DNA from: an uncultured Eubacterium sp.
Lineage (GTDB): Bacteria; Bacillota; Clostridia; Lachnospirales; Lachnospiraceae
Reading direction: 5' to 3'
NCBI GenBank assembly: GCA_910579075.1
Contig: CAJTSV010000006.1
Span: forward strand, 22,477-60,365
Length of the DNA stretch: 37,889 nucleotides
In this document: positions 25,299-32,966 of the stretch, piece by piece
Layout of the letters: every line of letters begins with the position of its first letter
Numbering within the stretch: the first letter of the stretch is position 1
Program-made: the position numbers and the translations under genes
Notes under the pieces: generated by a model
The model's database searches: none
Told to the model about the DNA's origin: nothing
The model's input: only the letters and a program-made list of their open reading frames with translations

Positions 25299-26383
25299 TG
25301 AAAACACTTTTTGCCATGGATATTAAAAATTATGCCAGGTCGGATGTACCCTGCAGGCGGCCTTCGGCAAGAGCTATTATCCGGATGGAAGATGGCAGGC
25401 TGGCTATGGTTTACAGCAGAAAATACGGATATTATAAATTTCCGGGCGGCGGAATCCGGGATGGGGAACAGCCGCAGCAGGCGCTTGTGAGGGAAGTGCA
25501 GGAGGAAACCGGGCTTTTGGTCTGGCCGGAATCCATTCAGGAGTATGGAAGCGTGCTCCGGTGCCAGAAAAGCGCCCGCCAGAAAGATGTGGTATTTGAA
25601 CAGCAGAATGTTTATTATTTCGGCAGCGTGCAGGAAACAGCGGGAAACCAGAATCTGGACGAATACGAAAAAGAAGCTGGCTTTGTGCTGCGTCTGGTCC
25701 GCCCGGAAGAAGCGATAGCCGCAAATAAAGCCTGTCATCTGCAGGATGTTTTTGACCTTGTGATGATTGCGCGGGAAACGCAGGTTTTAGAGCGTTTGTG
25801 CGGCCTGGAGCCGGAACCGTATGATTCCATGGCTCAGTTTCTGCTGGAAGAAGCGTCCAAAAGCAATCCGGGGCCGTGGGTGCAGCATAGCCGGTATGCT
25901 GCAGAAAGCGCCAGGCGCATTGCTTCCCGCTGCCCGGGCCTGGAGCCGGAGCGGGCATATGTATACGGGCTTTTGCATGATATCGGGCGAAGGTATGGCA
26001 TCAGCGGACTGGCACATGTCTATGACGGGTATCATTACCTGATGGATATGGGCTATAAAAATGCTGCGGGAATTGCGCTGTCCCATTCGTTTCAGATAAA
26101 AAGGCTTTCCGATTATATCGGGCCGGCTGACATACCAAAACAGGCACAGGAAGAAATGAAAATGCTGTTAGAAGCCCAGGTACAGGGCGATTATGATTAC
26201 CTGATTCAGCTGTGTGATTCCATTGCAAAAGCCGATGGCATCGTGACGCTTGAGGAGCGGATGAACGATGTGAAAAGCAGGTACGGGCATTATCCACGGG
26301 AAAAATGGGAGCGGAATCTGTGGCTGCGGAAATATTTTGAAGAAAAGATGCAGATGGATTTATACGAAGCGGTCAGGGCGTAA
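25298..26383 (+). CDS. Nudix hydrolase fused to an HD-domain phosphohydrolase
   Basis: A 361-residue two-domain enzyme. Residues about 20-150 are a Nudix domain with an intact box: GGGIRDGE, then REVQEETGLL (50-74). Residues about 185-320 are an HD domain: VQHSRYA with H197, YGLLHDIGRRYG with the H227-D228 pair, LSHSFQ with H262, and CDSIAKADG with a final Asp near 308. It could hydrolyse a nucleoside diphosphate derivative in two steps, or a nucleotide second messenger, but the substrate is not evident. The start overlaps the stop of the preceding gene as TAATG, implying translational coupling to the AAA/nuclease gene. A terminator-like hairpin follows the stop. Confidence 0.9.
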   Translation: MKTLFAMDIKNYARSDVPCRRPSARAIIRMEDGRLAMVYSRKYGYYKFPGGGIRDGEQPQQALVREVQEETGLLVWPESIQEYGSVLRCQKSARQKDVVFEQQNVYYFGSVQETAGNQNLDEYEKEAGFVLRLVRPEEAIAANKACHLQDVFDLVMIARETQVLERLCGLEPEPYDSMAQFLLEEASKSNPGPWVQHSRYAAESARRIASRCPGLEPERAYVYGLLHDIGRRYGISGLAHVYDGYHYLMDMGYKNAAGIALSHSFQIKRLSDYIGPADIPKQAQEEMKMLLEAQVQGDYDYLIQLCDSIAKADGIVTLEERMNDVKSRYGHYPREKWERNLWLRKYFEEKMQMDLYEAVRA

Positions 26384-26445
26384 GCCAGAAGCAGGGATAA
26401 TTCTGATTTAATTATATAAAATCGTTCCTGTTCTGGCAGTTTTAG
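26384..26445 (+). terminator. Terminator-like hairpin at the end of the five-gene operon
   Basis: GCCAGAA-G-CAGG and CCTG-TTCTGGC pair over about eleven bases around an A/T-rich loop (arms 26384-26395 and 26427-26437), then AGTTTTA. It begins right after the stop codon. The T-run is short, so efficiency is uncertain. The convergent lyase gene ends at 26474. Confidence 0.5.
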
Positions 26446-26473
26446 GGGCTATCCGGCATGAAGCAGGGATGTG

Positions 26474-27442
26474 TCAGTCTGTCTGCGCACATCCGAATGC
26501 TTCAGCCAGAAATAACACCTGTCTTGCCCAGTTCGTATGGGTCTTTTTCTCGTTCATGCGCTCCCTGGAAGGATTTGCTGATACATAAGAAGCATTGTGC
26601 GCATCCCAGTCCAGAATGCTTTTCGCGTCCGCATAGTCTTTTGGCGTAACCTGGTATGCACGGTTTACGGTTTCAATCTGGTTTGGATGGATAACCGTTT
26701 TTCCAATAAACCCGCACAGCCTGTCATCTGCGATTTCCCGGCGCAGCCCGTCTTCCCAGCCATCCCCGCTGTAATATTCAAAAACAGGGCCGGATATGAC
26801 ATAATCCATGCCATAGACAGTCACAATGTCTGAAAAAATATCAGCTACCGGGCGGATTTGGTGAATCGATTCGTGGACGTGCCGCCGCACGGAAAACAGA
26901 TGGCACAGGTCATTTCCGCCGACACGGATATTCAGCACAAGTTCTTCTATGGCAGCCAGCTTTTCTTTCAGTGCATATAAAATATCAGGCCGTCTGCGCA
27001 GGTCTGTCAGGCAGGCGCTTTCATAAATCGGCATGCAGTAAACCGGGACAGAGGACTGTTCATTTGCACGGATTATGCCCTGTATGTATTCGTCTGCATT
27101 TTCCGGAGAAAATTTGGGAATGATAAATCCGCTGATAAGTGCAGCGCTGCTGCCGGCCAGCTGCCTGACCCGCACAATCTGCTGCGGGCTGCGCACGCGG
27201 ATAAATATTTTCGGCAGGTAAAAATTCCTGTATTCCCGGGCGGTACAGATGCTGTGCAGGGAAGCGGCAAGGCTTTGCTCGGCGGCTTCTACGCAGGAGT
27301 CCTGGATGGTATCTTCCAGGCACAGTGCCAGGGAAAAGCTGCGTCCGAATTTCTGGCCGGTAATGGACGGGGCAATGGTTTCACGGTTTGCAGGGCAGTA
27401 GAGGAGAGGACCAGTGCTGTAATAAAGGGAAGCATTTTTCAT
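26474..27442 (-). CDS. HpcH/HpaI aldolase/citrate lyase-like C-C bond lyase
   Basis: A 322-residue TIM-barrel enzyme related to CitE. Landmarks are PLLYCPANRETI (about 10-21), ALCLEDTIQDS (about 38-48) with the acidic metal ligands of the barrel, GFIIPKFSPEN, LNIRVGGNDLCHL and GKTVIHPNQIETVN near 265-278. This version is the C-C bond lyase described in Ter stress-response gene sets, where it is thought to help build a nucleoside-like metabolite. The divergent neighbours YceG-like and TelA support that placement. The start MKNASLYY follows AAAGGAACCGACACT; the in-frame upstream ATG lies in the regulatory repeat zone. The usual partner genes (phosphoribosyltransferase, HAD, ATP-grasp) are not in the window. 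Confidence 0.85.
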   Translation of the reverse strand: MKNASLYYSTGPLLYCPANRETIAPSITGQKFGRSFSLALCLEDTIQDSCVEAAEQSLAASLHSICTAREYRNFYLPKIFIRVRSPQQIVRVRQLAGSSAALISGFIIPKFSPENADEYIQGIIRANEQSSVPVYCMPIYESACLTDLRRRPDILYALKEKLAAIEELVLNIRVGGNDLCHLFSVRRHVHESIHQIRPVADIFSDIVTVYGMDYVISGPVFEYYSGDGWEDGLRREIADDRLCGFIGKTVIHPNQIETVNRAYQVTPKDYADAKSILDWDAHNASYVSANPSRERMNEKKTHTNWARQVLFLAEAFGCAQTD

Positions 27443-27486
27443 AGTGTCGGTTCCTTTTTGGTTTTTTATGTATTTTTTTGATTCCA

Positions 27487-27515
27487 GGTTACTGTTCACT
27501 CCGTGACCAGTAACC
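27487..27515. repeat. Short hairpin repeat in the divergent promoter region
   Basis: GGTTACTGTTCAC and GTGACCAGTAACC form a 13-base inverted repeat with one mismatch and a 3-base loop. It belongs to the same motif family as the repeats at 15439 and 27583. If the lyase transcript starts near 27514, the hairpin would sit at its extreme 5' end. Confidence 0.7.
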
Positions 27516-27520
27516 ACACG

Positions 27521-27549
27521 AGCATAATATAGCATATATTCTTATGAAA
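27521..27549 (-). promoter_or_regulatory. Weak candidate promoter of the C-C bond lyase gene
   Basis: On the minus strand TATGCT (27526-27521) lies 17 bases after TTTCAT. A second TATGCT (27536-27531) is nearby. The -10 word is the same as at 8217 and 9938, but the -35 match is poor. Confidence 0.3.
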
Positions 27550-27552
27550 TGG

Positions 27553-27581
27553 TAGCGAAAAATAGAAATATGTGCTAAAAT
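27553..27581 (+). promoter_or_regulatory. Candidate extended -10 promoter of the Ter operon
   Basis: TGCTAAAAT gives an extended -10 (TAAAAT at 27576-27581) with a weak TAGCGA 17 bases upstream. Transcription would begin at about 27588, inside the left end of the structured repeat, leaving a leader of about 190 bases. Confidence 0.45.
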
Positions 27582-27582
27582 A

Positions 27583-27725
27583 GTAACAGTTCAGCCCAGG
27601 ACTTTGCATATGCTGCAAAGTCCGTAAGAATGCGTAAATGATACCAGGAGTGAATCCAGCCCTTCGCAAAGCGAATTCCCATGGGCTGGATTCCGTAACA
27701 GTTTAGCCAAAGGCTGAACTGTTAC
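27583..27725 (+). repeat. 143-base nested inverted-repeat element in the Ter operon leader
   Basis: Perfect 14-base ends GTAACAGTTCAGCC (27583-27596) and GGCTGAACTGTTAC (27712-27725) enclose three further hairpins. They are GGACTTTGCA/TGCAAAGTCC (27599-27623), GAATCCAGCCC/GGGCTGGATTC (27652-27693) with an inner TTCGC/GCGAA, and GTAACAGTTTAGCC/GGCTGAACTGTTAC (27695-27725). The right end can therefore pair with either of two partners. No U-run follows, so it is not a terminator. It may be a miniature mobile element or a leader RNA switch. Confidence 0.8.
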
Positions 27726-27760
27726 CTAAAATAGGCAGCAGAGAGGGTTGAGGAAAACAA

Positions 27761-27772
27761 ATGCAGTCATAA
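27761..27772 (+). other. Possible three-codon leader frame before the protease-fusion gene
   Basis: ATG CAG TCA TAA follows TTGAGGAAAACAA, a plausible ribosome site, and its stop lies just upstream of the AAGGTGATGAA site of the next gene. It may be chance; minimal leader frames can tune translation of the following gene. Confidence 0.2.
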
Positions 27773-27781
27773 GGTGATGAA

Positions 27782-29152
27782 ATGGAACAGGCAGTTATCA
27801 ATACAATCGAATGTTTTGCAGACAGACGGTCCAGTGTCCTGCAAAACAGCAAGTCCCCCTGTTTTGTGCGTCTGCTTGGCTGGAACGGGCATTGCAGGGA
27901 TGCGCTTTTGAATATGGATGCAAAGCTGTCGCAGCAGATGCGGGCCGGGAAGCTGTATTATGCAAGGTGCGCCGGTCTGCCAAAGCTGCTGTCCGCAGAG
28001 GAAGCAGAACGTTACAAAGGCTGCTGTGACTGCTGGGCAGAGTCCGGGAAGAAAATCATACGCACCCGTCAGGACAGCATCAGCCGTACCAATGACAGGC
28101 TCGCCATGCAGCTTGGGGAAGCATGCCGCAGGGCGGCAGAGATTTACCGCAGCCGCAGGGATTCCGTGACGGATTCCATGATGAAAAATTTTATCGTAAA
28201 GCTGCTGTACTGGCATGACTTTGTCCTGGGCGGCCTGCGGCAGTGGAATGCGGACAGCTGTATCAAGGTTGTGGCAGATAATGCAGGAAAGGAGCAGGAA
28301 TACCTGTTTTATTATTTTCTCGCACAGGCCGGGTGCGATGTCCTGCTGCTTCAGAGCCGGGAAGATGTACAGGGAGCACAGAACCAGGCGCTTTCGAAAG
28401 CAGCAGTGATTGGGGAATTTAGTCATGCAGAAATTCCGGCGTACCGTCCGTGCGCGGGCCCGGAAGATAACACCGGCAGAGTTATTGTAAAAATTCCCCG
28501 GCATCCGGGAAGGCATTCGCAGCAGGAGCCGCAGCACCGGCAGGATTTTCAGTACCGGCATCCGATAAGCCAGCCGGCGGCAGAAAAGAGTTTTGAACAG
28601 CTGGCTGCCCTTGCATCTTCCATTGTCATGATTACGGTATATGATAAGGACGGGAAAAGCATCGGAGCCGGCTCCGGCATTATGGCAGGCAGGGATGGCT
28701 ACATACTGACAAACGACCATGTGGCGAGGGGCGGGTATTCGTATTCCGTGCGTATTGAAAACGACAGCACGGAGTACCGGACAGATGAACTGATTAAATA
28801 TAATACAATGCTGGATTTGGCACTTTTGCGCATCCAGAGGAAATTAAATCCGCTGCCGGTATATGATGGAGCAAAAAAACTGGCACGCGGCCAGACGGTA
28901 GTGGCAATCGGAAGCCCGCTGGGGCTGTTTAATTCGGTTTCGAATGGCATTATTTCCGGCTTCCGCATGATTGACGGGGTGGAAATGATACAGTTTACAG
29001 CTCCGATTTCCAGCGGAAGCTCGGGCGGGGCTGTGTTAAATATGCAGGGGGACGTTATCGGCATCAGCACGGCAGGCTTTGACCGGGGACAGAATATCAA
29101 CCTGGCCGTTGGCTATGAAAATATCCGGATGTTTCTGCGTGGATTTTTATAA
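27782..29152 (+). CDS. YceG-like N-terminal region fused to a cytoplasmic trypsin-like serine protease
   Basis: A 456-residue fusion. Residues about 1-215 resemble a unit of the YceG-like family: a helical start, then SCIKVVADNAGKEQEY and FYYFLAQAGCDVLLLQ (159-191). A Pro/His/Gln-rich linker (about 220-268) leads to a HtrA/trypsin-2 type protease (270-456). The catalytic triad is complete: H313 in TNDHVARGG, D345 in MLDLALLR, S414 in SGSSGGAVL. There is no signal peptide or membrane span and no PDZ domain, so it should act in the cytoplasm. It is first in the operon with YceG and TelA, suggesting a proteolytic step in a Ter-type stress response. ATG follows AAGGTGATGAA. Substrates are unknown. 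Confidence 0.85.
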   Translation: MEQAVINTIECFADRRSSVLQNSKSPCFVRLLGWNGHCRDALLNMDAKLSQQMRAGKLYYARCAGLPKLLSAEEAERYKGCCDCWAESGKKIIRTRQDSISRTNDRLAMQLGEACRRAAEIYRSRRDSVTDSMMKNFIVKLLYWHDFVLGGLRQWNADSCIKVVADNAGKEQEYLFYYFLAQAGCDVLLLQSREDVQGAQNQALSKAAVIGEFSHAEIPAYRPCAGPEDNTGRVIVKIPRHPGRHSQQEPQHRQDFQYRHPISQPAAEKSFEQLAALASSIVMITVYDKDGKSIGAGSGIMAGRDGYILTNDHVARGGYSYSVRIENDSTEYRTDELIKYNTMLDLALLRIQRKLNPLPVYDGAKKLARGQTVVAIGSPLGLFNSVSNGIISGFRMIDGVEMIQFTAPISSGSSGGAVLNMQGDVIGISTAGFDRGQNINLAVGYENIRMFLRGFL

Positions 29153-29238
29153 CAGGCGGCATCTGGCATAAATAAAGGAAAGCCAGGCAGGAATATCAGA
29201 CAGGAGCATCAGACAGAACAGACTGAAGGTGGAAATCA

Positions 29239-31515
29239 ATGTTTCGGCATATAGAAATTCAAAATCTGAATGATTATTTCAGACAGTTAAACGAACGGGA
29301 AACTCCAGGGGTATACTTTTACCGGATAAACGGCTATTCGGATGAAATCGGCCGGTTTATCCGCCAGTACTATGAGACGGCGCGCAGAAACGGTGTTATC
29401 ATCGAAGGGCGCCTGCAAAATCCGGATGAAAAGAACCTTTCTTATTATAATGAAATGATGGGCATGTATTTTGAAATGGACACGGGGTTTATCGCATCGG
29501 GCCTGAAAAAATGGCTGCCAAGGATGAATGACCACCAGCGGGAAAATGTCGCGCTCTCTTTGTATGATGCGCTGTTTTTACTCCAGAAATCAGGCAAGAC
29601 GGAATATATGCTGAAAAATGCATATATTAAATGCATGTGCTGGCTGTACTATAAGTTTGAACGCATCGTAAACCAGCTTGGTGAAAACCAGGTGCCCAAA
29701 ATCCTGTATGAGGGAAGCATCAGCTATTATGAGCTGATGATTATTTCCATCCTGTCCAATGCCGGCTGTGACGTGGTGCTCCTGCAGCCTGCCGGGGATG
29801 CGGATTACCTGAAATCGGATGCAGCTTCCAAGCTTTCGCATGTGCTTAAGCTTCCAGGCATGAAGGATTTTCCGCAGGATTTCAGCTTAAAGCAGGTACG
29901 GGACGAAATCCGCATCGAAGCAGACAGGGAACGGCTGTACGGAAAGCGCCCGCAGCGAAGCGGCTGTACCAATGCGTGGCTGGGCGCGGACAGCAGCGGG
30001 CTTTCGGACATCCGTAAAAGCCCGGCGCAGCGCGGAAATGACCCGGGCTTTTTTTACAACTGCTTTTGCAGGATAAGCGGGGCATGGGATAAGACGGCGT
30101 ATGCCGCACAGCTTTACCAGTTCGGCCTGGACTTGAAAAACAGCGGCCGCGGCCTTGTAATTATAAGCGAAAGCATCGGACGGCCTTCTTCGGAAGAAAT
30201 CGCGGCAGTACGCAGAAACAATTATGCAAAGCTGGAACAGCTGATACAGGATTTGTCTTCGAATCTTGTTTATGCAGCTGATATGGAACTGCAGCGCATG
30301 ATGCGCAGGGCGTTTGTGGATGTGCTGTTTGCACAGGGGCAGGAAGCTGGAAGCCTGAATAAGCTGACCAGCCAGGCGGTTTATCTTATCTGCTGGCTGA
30401 AAAGATATCAGGGACAGCTTTTTGCGGGCTGGAAGGAGCCGGATATCAGCTGCTTTATTTATCTGGGCGGATGCAGGGATGCAAACGAAGCGCTGTTTCT
30501 CAGATTTCTGGCACGGCTTCCTGTGGATGTGCTTATTCTGTGCCCGGATTTGAACCGCAGATGCTGCCTGGAAGACCGCCTTTTGTATGATATCCATTAT
30601 GAACATTCGCTGGATTTAAAGCTGTTCCCGCAGGAAAGCACAGATGTGCGTCTTGCAACGGCTGCTTATCATGCGGAGCGCGAGCTGGATTCGCTGATGT
30701 ACCAGGATTCTGGACTGTACCGTGCCAGGCAGTTTCAAAAGGCGCATGTGCTTACGCTGCAGACTATGTATGAGGAAATACCGATTCTGTGGCGGGAAGA
30801 AGCAAAATACAGGCCGAATTTTAAAACAGCGGACGGGCAGGTGTATATCCCGGTTATTTTTGCCAAAATATCAGGCGTAAAGGACGGGAATCTATCCAAA
30901 TACTGGCAGGATATCCGGGAACTGATTACAGACGATACGTTTGTCATAAAAAAGGTGCCGTTTATCGAACCCGATTCCGCCAATCCGATGAAGGCACATG
31001 CAGTGGAATTTTATAAAAGAGGGCGTCTTTTAAAAGAGAAAATCAAAGCGCATCCGGATTATCCGTATGGATTTCTGCGGGAAGAAATACAGGACCATAT
31101 CCTGGATAAATTAGAGCTGCTCATTAACCAGAAGGTCATCCGGGGAACCTTTTTAAATGGCGCGGAATATGCGATTATCGCACAGGTGCTGAACCTGCCG
31201 AAGGAGCTTGTAAGGCTGATTCAGAAATATGATTTTACACAGAAGATACCAAAACTGATTTATATCGCAACATCGGAAGCCGTGATTTCCCGTCAGGACG
31301 CGGTTATTACCGCATTTTTGAACCGGGCCGGGTTTGATGTCCTGTTTTTTGTGCCGACGGGCTATCAGAATGTTGAGAAGCATTTTCAGGGAGCGCTGAT
31401 GGAAGAACATCAGGCAGGCGAATATATATATGACCTGCAGGTGCCGAACCTGGAAACGATTGCATGGAAGGCACGCACAAAATGGCGCGATAAATTATTT
31501 AAGAGAGGAAAATAA
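29239..31515 (+). CDS. yceG-like: YceG-like toxic-anion/stress response protein
   Basis: A 758-residue cytoplasmic protein of the family named after Bacillus YceG, normally next to TelA/YceH in Ter-type loci. Three similar units are visible, each a strand followed by a helix and a second strand: KILYEGSISYYELM to AGCDVVLLQP (about 150-188), CFIYLGGCRDANEALF to VDVLILCPD (about 401-436), and KLIYIATSEAVISRQ to AGFDVLFFVP (about 669-707). The same unit occurs once in the neighbouring protease fusion. Biochemical function is unknown; roles in tellurite, peroxide and phage-type stress are reported for the wider system. The start follows AAGGTGGAAATCA. TelA begins two bases after its stop. Confidence 0.88.
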   Translation: MFRHIEIQNLNDYFRQLNERETPGVYFYRINGYSDEIGRFIRQYYETARRNGVIIEGRLQNPDEKNLSYYNEMMGMYFEMDTGFIASGLKKWLPRMNDHQRENVALSLYDALFLLQKSGKTEYMLKNAYIKCMCWLYYKFERIVNQLGENQVPKILYEGSISYYELMIISILSNAGCDVVLLQPAGDADYLKSDAASKLSHVLKLPGMKDFPQDFSLKQVRDEIRIEADRERLYGKRPQRSGCTNAWLGADSSGLSDIRKSPAQRGNDPGFFYNCFCRISGAWDKTAYAAQLYQFGLDLKNSGRGLVIISESIGRPSSEEIAAVRRNNYAKLEQLIQDLSSNLVYAADMELQRMMRRAFVDVLFAQGQEAGSLNKLTSQAVYLICWLKRYQGQLFAGWKEPDISCFIYLGGCRDANEALFLRFLARLPVDVLILCPDLNRRCCLEDRLLYDIHYEHSLDLKLFPQESTDVRLATAAYHAERELDSLMYQDSGLYRARQFQKAHVLTLQTMYEEIPILWREEAKYRPNFKTADGQVYIPVIFAKISGVKDGNLSKYWQDIRELITDDTFVIKKVPFIEPDSANPMKAHAVEFYKRGRLLKEKIKAHPDYPYGFLREEIQDHILDKLELLINQKVIRGTFLNGAEYAIIAQVLNLPKELVRLIQKYDFTQKIPKLIYIATSEAVISRQDAVITAFLNRAGFDVLFFVPTGYQNVEKHFQGALMEEHQAGEYIYDLQVPNLETIAWKARTKWRDKLFKRGK

Positions 31516-31517
31516 GC

Positions 31518-32666
31518 ATGGGACTGGATTTTAGCAAAACAGCAGCGCCCGCCATACAGGCAGGGAGCGTGGCAGAAAAAAATGAAATAGAAGTGGTGGA
31601 ACAGTATGATATTGTATCAGACCGCGCACAGATGAACGAAGTGCTGACCGGCTCGCCGGAAGTGGATGCGCTGACAAGCACCATTGAGATTGACAACCTG
31701 GAAACCATTGTGACGTTTGGCGCACAGGCTGCCGAGCAGATATCCAAGGCTTCGGACGTCGTGCTAAACAGCATGAATATGTCCCAGATTGACAATTCCA
31801 GCCAGATGTTAAATACGCTGGCAAAAATTATGGATAAATTTGATATCGACGAGATACAGGAAAAACCGGGCCGTTTTGCAAAGCTGTTTGGAAATATGAG
31901 AAAGCAGCTTGATAAAGTGCTGGATAAATATCACTCCATGGGCGATGAGGTGGAAAAAATCTATGTGCAGCTGCGCCAGTACGAATCCGAAATCAAAGAT
32001 TCCAACCGCAATCTGAACCAGATGTTTGATGCCAATGTCAGCTATTACCATGAGCTGGTAAAATATATCCTGGCCGGGGAGCAGGGCTGCAGGGAATTGC
32101 AGCAGTATATTGCCCAGCGGGAAGCCGATATGGCAGCTTCCGGCGATACGTCCATTCAGTTTGAGCTGACAACGCTCAACCAGGCGCTGATGATGTTAGA
32201 GCAGAGAACCCAGGACCTTCGGACAGCCGAAAGCGTAGCGATGCAGTCCATTCCGATGATTAAGACCATGGAATTCAGTAATATGAATTTAGTGCGTAAA
32301 ATCAATTCTGCATTTATTATTACCCTTCCGGTATTTAAACAGGCGCTTGCACAGGCAATTATGCTGAAAAGACAGCGTATTCAGGCAGAAGCCATGTCCG
32401 CGCTTGACCAGAAGACAAATGAAATGCTGATTAAAAATGCCCGCAATACGGTTGAACAGTCCAAATATACCGCACAGCTTGCTTCCGGCAGCTCGATTAA
32501 AATAGAAACGCTCGAGACGACATGGAAGACGATTGTATCAGGCATCGAGGAAACAAAGCAGATTCAGGATGCAGCAAGGAAACAGCGTGCCGAAGACCAG
32601 GCCAGGCTTGAAACAATTAAGCAGGAGTTTCAGCAGATGTATCATGTGCCGGGCCGAAATTCCTGA
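31518..32666 (+). CDS. telA: TelA-family toxic anion resistance protein
   Basis: A 382-residue largely helical cytoplasmic protein of the TelA/KlaA/YceH family. Recognisable features are a variable N-terminus, the central block KLFGNMRKQLDKVLDKYHSM (about 122-145), the long helices around YVQLRQYESEIKDSNRNLN, and the late motifs NMNLVRKINSAFIITLPVFK and a NARNTVEQSKYTAQLASGSS region before the charged tail. The family is linked to tellurite and lantibiotic tolerance and to membrane stress, with no known catalytic activity. It is the last gene of the operon, with a clear terminator 20 bases after the stop, and its start follows GAGAGGAAAATAAGC. Confidence 0.93.
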   Translation: MGLDFSKTAAPAIQAGSVAEKNEIEVVEQYDIVSDRAQMNEVLTGSPEVDALTSTIEIDNLETIVTFGAQAAEQISKASDVVLNSMNMSQIDNSSQMLNTLAKIMDKFDIDEIQEKPGRFAKLFGNMRKQLDKVLDKYHSMGDEVEKIYVQLRQYESEIKDSNRNLNQMFDANVSYYHELVKYILAGEQGCRELQQYIAQREADMAASGDTSIQFELTTLNQALMMLEQRTQDLRTAESVAMQSIPMIKTMEFSNMNLVRKINSAFIITLPVFKQALAQAIMLKRQRIQAEAMSALDQKTNEMLIKNARNTVEQSKYTAQLASGSSIKIETLETTWKTIVSGIEETKQIQDAARKQRAEDQARLETIKQEFQQMYHVPGRNS

Positions 32667-32685
32667 TAAAATCAGATTTAAAGAG

Positions 32686-32740
32686 AAACGCCTTTTTGCT
32701 GACTGCTATATTTTTTGCAGCCGGCAGGAAGGCGTTTTTT
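32686..32740 (+). terminator. Intrinsic terminator of the Ter operon
   Basis: AAACGCCTT (32686-32694) and AAGGCGTTT (32729-32737) form a stem, extended by inner TTGCTG/CGGCAG-type pairing around an A/T loop, followed by a run of six T. It is well placed after the telA stop. Confidence 0.85.
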
Positions 32741-32891
32741 ATATAAATTTCAGGAATATAAAGATTAAATTTATTTTTTAAAATACAGCAAAAGGAATGG
32801 TGAAAATATACGTTTTTTTACTGTCTGCTTTTTGATACATGACCATACATCCAGGAAAAAGGTTTTTTTATGATATATTAAAAAAAGGGGG

Positions 32892-32922
32892 TTGACTGGA
32901 CAGCGGCTGTACGGTTTAAGAT
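32892..32922 (+). promoter_or_regulatory. Candidate promoter of the MATE pump gene
   Basis: TTGACT is followed after 17 bases by TTTAAG or after 19 bases by TAAGAT. A direct repeat TACGGT occurs at 32910-32915 and 32922-32927 across the -10. A 19-base spacer is typical of MerR-controlled promoters, but no regulator is next to it. The remainder of the 227-base gap after the terminator is A/T-rich with no gene. Confidence 0.4.
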
Positions 32923-32966
32923 ACGGTACACAGGAAGAAAATACAGGGTGAACGGAGGAAAAGCTT

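Noticed and set aside
27695..27725. Strong hairpin read as a transcription terminator
   Set aside because: It is followed by CTAAAATAGG, not a U-run, and lies in a leader region between divergent genes.
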